Assembly (NCBI RefSeq): GCF_900130015.1
Contig: NZ_FQXS01000035.1
Span: forward strand, 1 to 41,369
Direction of reading: 5' to 3'
Length of the DNA: 41,369 nt
From: Desulfofustis glycolicus DSM 9705
Lineage (GTDB): Bacteria > Desulfobacterota > Desulfobulbia > Desulfobulbales > Desulfocapsaceae
Shown here: piece by piece, positions 26,994 to 33,908 of the stretch
How positions within the stretch are numbered: the first letter of the stretch is position 1
Layout of the letters: every line of letters begins with the position of its first letter
The notes under the pieces: model-generated
The model's input: only the letters and a program-made list of their open reading frames with translations
Database searches by the model: none
Told to the model about the DNA's origin: nothing
Made by a program: the position numbers and the translations under genes

Positions 26994-27338
26994 GATGCCT
27001 CCTGTGGCTGTTCTCATCCCGCATCAATCGGGCCGGGGGGACAAAACGTTTCCCGGGATTGTTGCATCATTTGCATTAAAAAACAAGGCTCGTTCATTTT
27101 TTCGCAGCCGGCGTTGCGATTGAAAGTGAGCGGGGGACAGGTTAAAACCTGTCCCGCCGATTTTCATATAAAAACCCTGCAGGACGGGACGAGCCAGGTT
27201 GTCCGAACAGTATGATTAGTGCCACGTTGTGGTAGAAAGTGGAATGGTTATATTCTTGTTGCGTGAAGAGAAGATGTGGTCGGTTTTGGAGATAGGGGGA
27301 TTTTTCATTCTTTTCCTACTGCATTTCGGAGGCTTACG
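26994..27338. other. Divergent promoter region of the biosynthetic operon
   Basis: About 345 bases between the PP-loop gene (minus) and a small plus-strand gene. It must hold promoters for both. A TTGCAT/TTGTTG-rich stretch lies near 27058-27080 but no clear -35/-10 pair is assigned. The main structure is the palindrome at 27134-27155, listed separately. Confidence 0.4.
27134..27155. repeat. 22-bp perfect palindrome, operator or mobile-element scar
   Basis: GGGACAGGTT-AA-AACCTGTCCC is a perfect inverted repeat (10-bp arms, 2-base spacer) in the divergent region. There is no T-run on either side, so it is not a standard terminator. Sequences like ggggacaggt are common at repeat/IS-associated sites in Desulfobacterota, by recollection. 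It could equally be a dimeric-regulator operator. Confidence 0.6.
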
Positions 27339-27647
27339 ATGAAAATGCAAAAAGATATGGTTGATTCTTTTCAGTTATCGCACCGTGATTACATGAAAAA
27401 TCTCACCGTTTGCCTGGACAGGATCGAGAAGGAATTTGAGGAGTCTCGTGAAATTGATGAGATCTGCACTGGAGAGTGGTGCCGGGCCATCGAGTTTTCC
27501 CTCGATGAGTTGGCCAAGGATCTGTATTCGATCAGCGAGCCGCGCTGGGTATCGCAAGATTATTCGCGAACCCTGCGCAACATGCGCCGCCGGTTGCACG
27601 ATCTCTACGCCAAGTATCAGGGCGTGCAGTCACTCAGTGAACATTAG
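27339..27647 (+). CDS. Small helical protein of unknown function (102 aa)
   Basis: The ATG at 27339 has GGAGG six bases upstream; this start is preferred over 27276, which lacks an RBS. The 102-residue protein is charged and predicted mostly alpha-helical (for example DYMKNLTVCLDRIEKEFEES and LRNMRRRLHDLYAKY), with two Cys at EICTGEWCRA. No signal peptide or membrane segment is present. I do not recognise the family. It is convergent with hgcB, 36 bases apart, and stands alone on the plus strand; no link to mercury methylation can be shown. Confidence 0.7.
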   Translation: MKMQKDMVDSFQLSHRDYMKNLTVCLDRIEKEFEESREIDEICTGEWCRAIEFSLDELAKDLYSISEPRWVSQDYSRTLRNMRRRLHDLYAKYQGVQSLSEH

Positions 27648-27683
27648 GCTGTTGAATTGAAAGACTGCTACTGGTGCAGCGCA

Positions 27684-27971
27684 TCAGCAGCAGCCTTTCA
27701 TGACGGTGCGGCCGGTAATACCGTTGACCCAGCGGGCAATGATTTCGACGGCGCAGCCGACGCCGGGGGTAACGGTGATTGCCTCGACCGGGCAGTTCCT
27801 GGCGCAGGCCCCGCACTCCATACAAGCATCGCGGTCTTCTATTCGCGCTTTTTTGTCGGCAACAACAAAGATCCGGTGCGGACAGACCGTTTGACAGAGG
27901 CCGCAGCCGATGCATGTTTCTGTGTCCAGGCGCAGGGTTGCGGTGTCGGGAATGTAGCGATAATCTTTCAT
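27684..27971 (-). CDS. hgcB: HgcB, ferredoxin of the mercury methylation pair
   Basis: 95 aa, directly downstream of hgcA (9-nt gap). Two 4Fe-4S motifs are complete: C20IGCGLCQTVC30 and the HgcB-type C50MECGACARNC60. It also keeps the lone Cys73 (VGCAVE) and the C-terminal Cys pair (KGCC, residues 94-95) that characterise HgcB and separate it from ordinary ferredoxins. Established: HgcA and HgcB are both required for methylation of inorganic Hg(II). HgcB is thought to reduce the HgcA corrinoid and to handle Hg(II) through its extra cysteines. The stop codon is TGA followed by TGC, considered and rejected as selenocysteine because no SECIS-like hairpin follows. Confidence 0.95.
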   Translation of the reverse strand: MKDYRYIPDTATLRLDTETCIGCGLCQTVCPHRIFVVADKKARIEDRDACMECGACARNCPVEAITVTPGVGCAVEIIARWVNGITGRTVMKGCC

Positions 27972-27980
27972 CTCATCATC

Positions 27981-29174
27981 TCACGTATTGAGAAACGGCG
28001 AGGCGAGCCAGAGCAGTGTTGCGGCGACAGCGAGCAGGATCTGCAGCGGAACGCCCCGTCGCATTTCGAACTCGACTCCCGACGGTGAAGTATAGGGCGT
28101 GCAGCCGGTAAAGTTCATGGCCTGGAAAGAACTGACGGCGACGATCCAGAGCAGAAGTGCGATCTGGTCAACAGGCGCCGGCGGCACGGCCGTGCTCAGC
28201 AAAAGAGCCGTACCGGCGAGGAGGCTGGGCCATAGGCCCTTGATCCAGAATTGCCGGCCGGGCAGCCAGGGCAGCAGGGCCGGAACCAGGGCCGAGCCGC
28301 AGACCATGCCGATGACCGTGGCGGCGAACAGCAGCAGCCCGCGTCGCCAGGCTGCCGACAGCGAGAAGATCTCCGGTGACACCCCGGAGATGACGAAACC
28401 GATGACCATGATCAAGGCCAGCTGCTTGAGCTGCAGATACAACTCCACCGGGATGAGAACGAGCCGCTCTTTCAGGGGAAAAGTTACGGTTCGCATCGCT
28501 TCCCCGGCGGACTCGCCCTGTTTCAGGAAGGCCGGCAGGTCGTCGGCCTTGATCGGCCCATAGATGACGGAAAAGCCGCACCCTTTCTTGACCTCGGAGG
28601 CGGAGACGCCGGTTGCCCCGAGCTGCGGCACGATCAACCGGCGGTGGCTGATGAAGTCCGCCAGTCGGGTGTGCTTAACGCTGTGAACGATTTCCGCGGT
28701 GGAAAAAGTTCCCTTGCCGGCGGCGCACCAGACGTTGACCCCGCGGGTATCGACAACCAGGATCCAGGCGTCGATACCCGTCAGGGAAAAACGCAGCGCA
28801 TCAAAAGAGAGCTTGTAGTTACCCGTCACCAGCACCGGCGCTTCGGCGGTAGGTGTGCCAACCGCGTACAGGCCGGGAACCACCTTGTAATGATTCCTGA
28901 TCGGACCCAGCCGGGTCAGAAAGGCGCCAAGCCGGTCGTGGCGATCGGGTCTCGTGGCCACTTGCGGCACGGGGCCGGCGGCCGTTTCGAGAAAATCGAC
29001 GACGAACGGATCGAGCCGGTATCCCGGTCGTTCATGAACCCCGGACCGGGGTTGTTGTTTGGGGCCTCAACACGGCGCATCATCGCCGGTGGTGCAGCCG
29101 CCGGCGTTGCCGGCGGGGCGCAGCGCCGTCAGCGGCTGGAGGGAAATCGGTTGGTTTGGCTGTTCGGGCGTCAT
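27981..29174 (-). CDS. hgcA: HgcA corrinoid mercury methyltransferase, probable selenoprotein (UGA at codon 36)
   Basis: Identified by the cap-helix motif NVWCAAGK (Cys 150 in the full frame), which carries the Co-coordinating Cys. The corrinoid-binding domain is followed by about five C-terminal membrane segments from residue ~245. Conventional calling would start at GTG 28970. However, the same frame upstream encodes YRLDPFVVDFLETAAGPVPQ, typical conserved HgcA sequence, so the true start is further back. It reaches an in-frame TGA at 29067-29069, in the context GDDAPC-TGA-GPK. Beyond it, the frame stays open to ATG 29174 (MTPEQPNQP), the only start before the next stop (TAA). Reading TGA as Sec gives 397 residues with a Cys-Sec-Gly site. 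A SECIS-like hairpin follows. Alternatives are a sequencing error or nonsense mutation. HgcA identity is near certain; Sec is probable. Confidence 0.9.
29037..29069 (-). promoter_or_regulatory. SECIS-like element after the in-frame UGA of hgcA
   Basis: On the mRNA strand, UGA (29069-29067) is followed after 13 bases by AACCCC-GGUCC-GGGGUU (29053-29037). This is a perfect 6-bp stem closing a 5-base loop that begins GGU. The loop G lies 20 nt after the UGA. Bacterial SECIS elements are known to be stems just downstream of UGA with a small apical loop containing GG(U), about 16-37 nt away, so spacing and loop fit. No folding program was run. Confidence 0.65.
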
Positions 29175-29304
29175 AGGGCCGGTACGGGTCTGGAATCCGG
29201 TTCTCGCGGTTTACTTGGTATACGTGGTTCAACCCTCAGCACTATCATTGAGACCGCATTACCTTCAAGGAAAAACGTAGGAGTCTCCCGAAAGAATAAG
29301 CATC

Positions 29305-29322
29305 ATCGCCGGCCACGGCGAT
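29305..29322 (-). terminator. Hairpin between the outer-membrane protein gene and hgcA
   Basis: A perfect 7-bp stem (ATCGCCG / CGGCGAT) with a 4-base loop starts about 20 bases after the outer-membrane protein stop. In the minus direction it is followed by ATGCTTATTCTTTC, which is only loosely U-rich. It may be a weak terminator or attenuator, leaving partial read-through into hgcAB. Confidence 0.4.
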
Positions 29323-29341
29323 ACTACGGTTGCGAGAGAGG

Positions 29342-30634
29342 TCAGAAATAATAACGCAGCCGCAGTTCCGCCCTCGCATCGTTTGCTTTCTCGCCGTATT
29401 CCGTTCCCGCTTCGCCGGCCAGCAGGGTGACGCGGAGGCGCAGCTCCCAATTGGTAAAGCCGGTGTACATGAGTTCGGGAGCCAGTGAGAAACTGCCGTC
29501 GGCGATGTTGACGATGGTCGTCAGCGCCGGTGTCAGGTAGAGCAGGTCGAAGGGCTCTTTGACGGAAAAGCGGGCGTAGAGATAATCCCTGCCGGCAAAC
29601 GGCCGTCCATACCCGCTTCGGGCAAGCGAGCGGGCCTGTTGCGGGGCGGTGTCGACCAGGCGGTAGAAACGGCTCAGCTCTTCGTCACTGTAGCCGCCGC
29701 CGTTATGGTAATATTCGATGATCGTGGTCAGCTCGAAGGTGCTCAGGTGACGCAGGCCGAGCAGCCAGGAAGATGCCGATTCGCTGCGCCGAACGACGCT
29801 GCCGTCAGGCGAGAGTACCACTTTCGTCGTTTCGTGGCGATAGGCGATTTCACCGTGCACCTCGAAATTGGTCGTCAGGTTGCGCGAGAAGTCGATGCCG
29901 AAACGACTCGTTTGATCATCGCCGATCAGCGCGACGAGATCGATGTCGGTGTCGAGCAGGAGCAGGTATACTTTGACTGCCAGATCGAGCTGGTCGGCCG
30001 CGCCGAAGTCCTCGTTCACCCCCGACAGGACCGGCAACAGGACTCCGGTAACCGCCACATTGCGCAGGGCACCGTCAAAACTCTTGATCGTTTCGGCGGC
30101 CATGGTCAGGTAGCCCTCCCGGCTTTCTTCCGGATCCCCCGGGTCCTTGGGCCGGTTGATGAATCCGACCGGATTCCAGGCGTAGCCGGTTCCCCAATTG
30201 TACGATGTTTTGCCGATGGTTGCCGTTGTATTGGTTGCCGGGGTGACGTCGAAGAAGGCTTCATAGACGTCCGCCGTGTCGTGCCAGCCGTCGCTGGCTT
30301 GCTGTCCCGCCGCCGTCAGCAGCCAATTGAAAGAAGCTTGAGACCATCGATAGGTGCCGCTGAACTGCACCGTCCCGGTCGCCCGCTGCCTGGTCGAGTC
30401 GAGTGGCTCCGAGCCGTCTATGCGCCCCAGGGCGCCGCTCTCGTCGATCGCTTCGTGTTCCGCTTTTAACTCGGCGTAACCGTTGAAATCATAAGGCTTC
30501 CTGGAAAACTCCTCGACATCGAAGCTGAAGGTATCGGCGGCCGCGGCCGGTCCGGTCAACAGGGCCAGGCCGGTGCCGAGCAGCAGGATGGATAGCAGGT
30601 GAAGAGGTAGCGGCGCCGGATCAACGGAGTTCAT
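29342..30634 (-). CDS. Outer-membrane beta-barrel protein of an ABC/LolA-like export operon
   Basis: 430 aa from the ATG at 30634, which overlaps the LolA-like gene by 14 nt and opens a signal peptide (LLSILLLGTGLALLTGPAAAA). The mature protein has alternating beta-strand patterns, many aromatic-ended strands and a C-terminal aromatic residue (ELRLRYYF), as expected for an outer-membrane barrel. I see no named domain; it is in the size and style range of DUF1302-like porins. In this operon it is the natural outer-membrane end of a pathway that starts with the ABC ATPase and FtsX permease and continues through the periplasmic LolA-like protein. Cargo is unknown (a lipid or lipoprotein is my guess). 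Confidence 0.7.
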   Translation of the reverse strand: MNSVDPAPLPLHLLSILLLGTGLALLTGPAAAADTFSFDVEEFSRKPYDFNGYAELKAEHEAIDESGALGRIDGSEPLDSTRQRATGTVQFSGTYRWSQASFNWLLTAAGQQASDGWHDTADVYEAFFDVTPATNTTATIGKTSYNWGTGYAWNPVGFINRPKDPGDPEESREGYLTMAAETIKSFDGALRNVAVTGVLLPVLSGVNEDFGAADQLDLAVKVYLLLLDTDIDLVALIGDDQTSRFGIDFSRNLTTNFEVHGEIAYRHETTKVVLSPDGSVVRRSESASSWLLGLRHLSTFELTTIIEYYHNGGGYSDEELSRFYRLVDTAPQQARSLARSGYGRPFAGRDYLYARFSVKEPFDLLYLTPALTTIVNIADGSFSLAPELMYTGFTNWELRLRVTLLAGEAGTEYGEKANDARAELRLRYYF

Positions 30635-31358
30635 CGACCTTCGGCAGGTAGTTGAGGGTGAACACCTCATCGGCAAAGTCTCGCTTGTGGATCTTGGCGA
30701 AGAGCATCACCGATTTGTATCCCCGGTAGAGTGGGCTGTCCGTTTCCAGCCGGGCCGGCCGCAGCAGGCCGTCGCCGAAATCGTCGATATCGCTGTAGCG
30801 CAGGGTCTTGATCAGCATGCCGCTGGCGGCGTAGGCCTCGATGGTCAGCGGCAGCAGGGTCTCCCGGTCGACCTCCATTTTCAGTGTGTCGTAGGCGACG
30901 GTTGGGGTCTTGGCCTTGAGCTGGAGCAGGTACCGGTCCGCCGTTTCCTCGGCCTTGCTGACCGAATATTCGGTGGAGTAATCAAGGCGCAGGATATCCG
31001 AGTTGTTGAAGACGCCGCCGATCACCGATTGCAGGCTGGTGATCCGGATCGGTTTGCCGACGTTGGGGATATAGAGCCACATGTTGTCCCCGAGCCGCAG
31101 TGTCGCACGTCCCTGTTCGCTGGCGGGCGAGAGAAACAGGGCGACCATTTTGTCCTGACCTTTCTTGGCCGTGTAGAGAACGAACTCCTTGCTGCTGCCG
31201 TCCGGCTCGACATTGATCAATTTCCGATACATCTCGTAGGATTCCGGGTTCATCTTGCGATCCACCTGGAGCAGCAGTGCATTGCCGTCCAGCGCCCCGG
31301 CAGCAGTACCGGTCAGCACCACCAGTAAACCGAGTAGAAGAGAAAACAGGGGTTTCAT
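30621..31358 (-). CDS. LolA-like outer membrane lipoprotein-sorting protein
   Basis: 245 aa with a Sec signal (FSLLLGLLVVLTGTAAGA). The body matches the LolA-like/LppX-fold proteins annotated as outer membrane lipoprotein-sorting proteins: KKGQDKMVALFLSPASEQGR, then DNMWLYIPNVGKPIRI and a long half-barrel of strands. Fold knowledge: an incomplete barrel with a hydrophobic cavity that carries acyl chains across the periplasm. It sits 9 nt after the FtsX permease gene and overlaps the outer-membrane protein gene, so it is the likely carrier of this four-gene envelope transport system. Confidence 0.85.
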   Translation of the reverse strand: MKPLFSLLLGLLVVLTGTAAGALDGNALLLQVDRKMNPESYEMYRKLINVEPDGSSKEFVLYTAKKGQDKMVALFLSPASEQGRATLRLGDNMWLYIPNVGKPIRITSLQSVIGGVFNNSDILRLDYSTEYSVSKAEETADRYLLQLKAKTPTVAYDTLKMEVDRETLLPLTIEAYAASGMLIKTLRYSDIDDFGDGLLRPARLETDSPLYRGYKSVMLFAKIHKRDFADEVFTLNYLPKVDELR

Positions 31359-31367
31359 ACAAACCTC

Positions 31368-32612
31368 CTAAACGTGACGAAGTGCGGTTATCGGGTCCAT
31401 GGTCGCCGCTTTCCAGGCCGGTTGTAGGCTACCGAGCACGGAAATGGCGACGACGATCAGGCTGATCGAGACGATTTCGGCAAAACTGATCGCCGGTTCG
31501 AGCAGCAATCCCTTTTGCTGGCCGAAATCAAAGCTGATCGGCACCACGTTGAGCACGGCAACCGCCGCCAGGAAGACGACAATGCCGAGCGCGGCGCCGA
31601 TGATGCCGAGCAGCAGTCCCTCGCTGAGAAACAAGGCCATGATCTTGCCCGGTCCGGTGCCGATCGCGGCAATGGTGCCGATTTCGTTGATCCGTTCATA
31701 CACCGCCATGACCATCACGTTCATGATGCTGACCAGCACGATGGCCACGAGCATGATCTTGATGAAAAAGGTCATCACGTCGATCATCTTGACGATGTTG
31801 AAAAACGGGGTCAGCTCCTGCCAGCTGTGGATTTCAAAGAGTGGTTTGTCTTCTTTGCCGCGTAGTGTGGCGAGCTCTTTTGCAAGGGTTGCGGTCGTAT
31901 TCTTCAGGAGTCCGATATCGCTGAGGCGGACGGCCACTTCACTGACCTCGTCGGTCTCGATGCGCAGCAATGACCGGGCATCTTCTATGTGGATGTAGCC
32001 GTCGCGGCCGCCGGGGCCACTCAAGGCTTCGACGATGCCGCCGATGACGAAATTCTGGCCGTTGACCGAACCGTCCTTGTTGGTGGCGACCAGCACGACG
32101 GTATCCCCGACGCCGACTTTCATCCCGGTTGCCAGCAGTTTCGGCACCAGGATCTCGCCTTTTGCCAGTAAGCCGGGTTTGTCTCTGCCGCTGATCCGAT
32201 CACCCAACAACGGCACGGTCTGAAGTTCCCGATCGGGATCGACCCCGTTGAGCCGGATGTTGGTGGTTTCGGCGAAGGTGCTGAACATGGCTCCGAATTT
32301 GAGCCGCGTCGAGTAGGCGGCGACCGCATCACTGTTATCCAGCACGGCGCGAACCTTGTCGACCTGGGTATCCTTGAGGTTGCGGTTGAGCGGCAGCGTG
32401 TCGATGGCGGCCAGGAATCCTTTCTGGTGTATTTGGATGTGGCCGAGCATCGCATCGGTGATCTGGCCGATCATCATTTGTTTGAATGAGCCGGTTACCG
32501 AGGTGAACAGCAAGACCGACAGCACGCCGAGCATGACCAGGGAGGCGGTGAGCAGGGTGCGGCGTCGGTAGCGGCGCAGGTTGCGAAAGGCGATGGTCAG
32601 GATCTTCTTCAT
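31368..32612 (-). CDS. ABC transporter permease, MacB/LolE (FtsX) type
   Basis: 414 aa. An N-terminal membrane anchor (RRRTLLTASLVMLGVLSVLL) is followed by a periplasmic MacB-type domain (~50-270) and a C-terminal FtsX block of three membrane segments (MTFFIKIMLVAIVLVSIMNV; ALFLSEGLLLGIIGAALGIV; SFAEIVSISLIVVAISVLGS). This is the four-TM layout of mechanotransmission ABC systems, which extract lipids or lipoproteins or power periplasmic work rather than move cargo through the membrane. Its ATG overlaps the ATPase stop (ATGA). Confidence 0.9.
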   Translation of the reverse strand: MKKILTIAFRNLRRYRRRTLLTASLVMLGVLSVLLFTSVTGSFKQMMIGQITDAMLGHIQIHQKGFLAAIDTLPLNRNLKDTQVDKVRAVLDNSDAVAAYSTRLKFGAMFSTFAETTNIRLNGVDPDRELQTVPLLGDRISGRDKPGLLAKGEILVPKLLATGMKVGVGDTVVLVATNKDGSVNGQNFVIGGIVEALSGPGGRDGYIHIEDARSLLRIETDEVSEVAVRLSDIGLLKNTTATLAKELATLRGKEDKPLFEIHSWQELTPFFNIVKMIDVMTFFIKIMLVAIVLVSIMNVMVMAVYERINEIGTIAAIGTGPGKIMALFLSEGLLLGIIGAALGIVVFLAAVAVLNVVPISFDFGQQKGLLLEPAISFAEIVSISLIVVAISVLGSLQPAWKAATMDPITALRHV

Positions 32613-33307
32613 GGCGTCCCTCCATGCCCTTCGGCAGATACCAGCCGGCCGTCTTCCAGGGTCAAAATGATTTCGGCGGTACCGACGATTTTCGGGTCGT
32701 GGGTCGAAAAGATAAAGGTGGTCCCGAAGTCATCGCGCATCCGTTTCATCAGGGCGATGATCTGCAGGGCCGTGGCCTTGTCCAGGTTGGCGGTCGGTTC
32801 GTCGGCCAGCACCAGCTGCGCCTGGGACACCAGGGCCCGGGCGACGGCGACTCGCTGTTTCTGGCCGCCGGAAATCTGCTGCGGATACTTGTGTCCCTGA
32901 TCGGCCATGCCCACCGCTGCCAGGACCGTTTCCACCTGCCGGCGCCGCCGTTCCGGCGCCCAGTTCTGTACCATCAGCAGTGGATATTCGATATTTTCGT
33001 AGACCGTCAGTATCGGGATCAGGTTGAAGTCTTGAAAGATAAAACCGATATGCTGGCCGCGAAAGCGGGCCGACTCCCGCGGCGTCAGCCTGCTGACGTC
33101 CTGGCCGGCGACGGTCAGGCTGCCGCTTGACGGCCGGTCGAGACAGCCGATCATATTGAGCAAGGTACTCTTGCCGCTGCCGGACGGACCGACAAAGGAA
33201 ACGAGAGAGCCCGGCTCGATGGCAAAACTGACCCCGTCGACCGCATGCACGACGGTGGTGCCGTCTTGATAGCTTTTGTGCAGATCGCGGGCTTCAACCA
33301 GGGCCAT
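32609..33307 (-). CDS. ABC transporter ATPase, LolD/MacB family
   Basis: 232 aa. Walker A GPSGSGKST (40-48), Q-loop in FIFQDFNLIPILTVYEN, signature ISGGQKQRVAVARAL, Walker B LVLADEP, and H-loop STHDP are all intact. The insertion pattern (IGFIFQDFNL) is that of the LolD/MacB/FtsE-like subgroup that pairs with FtsX-type permeases. It is the first gene of the four-gene envelope operon, with AGGAGG close upstream of the ATG. Confidence 0.93.
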   Translation of the reverse strand: MALVEARDLHKSYQDGTTVVHAVDGVSFAIEPGSLVSFVGPSGSGKSTLLNMIGCLDRPSSGSLTVAGQDVSRLTPRESARFRGQHIGFIFQDFNLIPILTVYENIEYPLLMVQNWAPERRRRQVETVLAAVGMADQGHKYPQQISGGQKQRVAVARALVSQAQLVLADEPTANLDKATALQIIALMKRMRDDFGTTFIFSTHDPKIVGTAEIILTLEDGRLVSAEGHGGTP

Positions 33308-33908
33308 GACAGTTCCTCCTGAAGAAAATGATTACACCTTCCCGGTACCGGTCACAACTGTAAACGTGAGGGCGGTCGAACGGCAGGTCTTTCTCTTCCT
33401 TTGTGCAAGCGTTGTGCCGATAAATGCTATCAACGGGTTGATCCTGAAAAGATCAGTAGTGGTAGGAATTCCGTGACGATTGCCGCCGGGGCCGGATGTC
33501 CATCGCCACCAACGCCGGGACGGCAGGTGCAAAGAAAGTGAGCAGAGGGATCACTGCCATGGGTAGTTCTTACGCACCACACCGTAGGGGAGCTTGAAAA
33601 ATTCGGAATTTTGTTCAAGATCGAGGCGTGCAAGAAAATTTTACCGCAGGCATAGATATGATATTCCGAGGATAAAATTTGATTGCGCAACGATGAGATT
33701 GGGCGAAATGACAATTTTTCAAGGTTCCCAGTAGTTACGGCCGAATGACGGTACGACGGTTTGGGGTCCGGGACCACCAGTTTAGCGTGGCTTTACTTGG
33801 TGGATAAAGTTCATGGACCAGGTGGCTCAACGCTGTTACAATAACCGCTCGCAAAATTGGCTTGAGGAGCCGGTTGACCGGCATCATTTTCAACGTGACG
33901 GAGCAGCT
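33308..33908. other. Divergent region between ABC operon and carB
   Basis: Six hundred bases with no gene I can support. The promoter of the ABC operon (minus) lies near 33320-33420. The right half is occupied by a MITE-like inverted-repeat element (33587-33729). The carB start at 33909 has GGAG five bases upstream. A carA gene is not present here. Confidence 0.5.
33587..33729. repeat. MITE-like inverted-repeat element (~140 bp)
   Basis: Perfect 11-bp terminal arms CTTGAAAAATT (33593-33603) and AATTTTTCAAG (33713-33723) extend imperfectly on both sides (GGGGAG/GTTCCC outside, partial matches inside). The interior is AT-rich and has no ORF. Similar intergenic repeats occur in Desulfobacterota by recollection. 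It may be a non-autonomous mobile element or a large hairpin acting on carB expression. Confidence 0.65.

Noticed and set aside
27640-27690. Possible selenocysteine at the hgcB stop (TGC TGC TGA TGC, frame open 16 more codons)
   Set aside because: The downstream RNA has no stable stem with a GG-containing apical loop at SECIS distance; the best pairing is CTGC/GCAG around ACCAGTA. HgcB homologues end with a Cys pair, as this one does before the TGA.
28970-28972. GTG 28970 as the natural start of hgcA
   Set aside because: It has no RBS and would remove conserved HgcA sequence (DPFVVDFLETAAGPVPQ region) that is still in frame upstream.
33430-33777. 115-codon minus-strand frame upstream of carB
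   Set aside because: It crosses the inverted-repeat element, has no RBS and no recognisable sequence.
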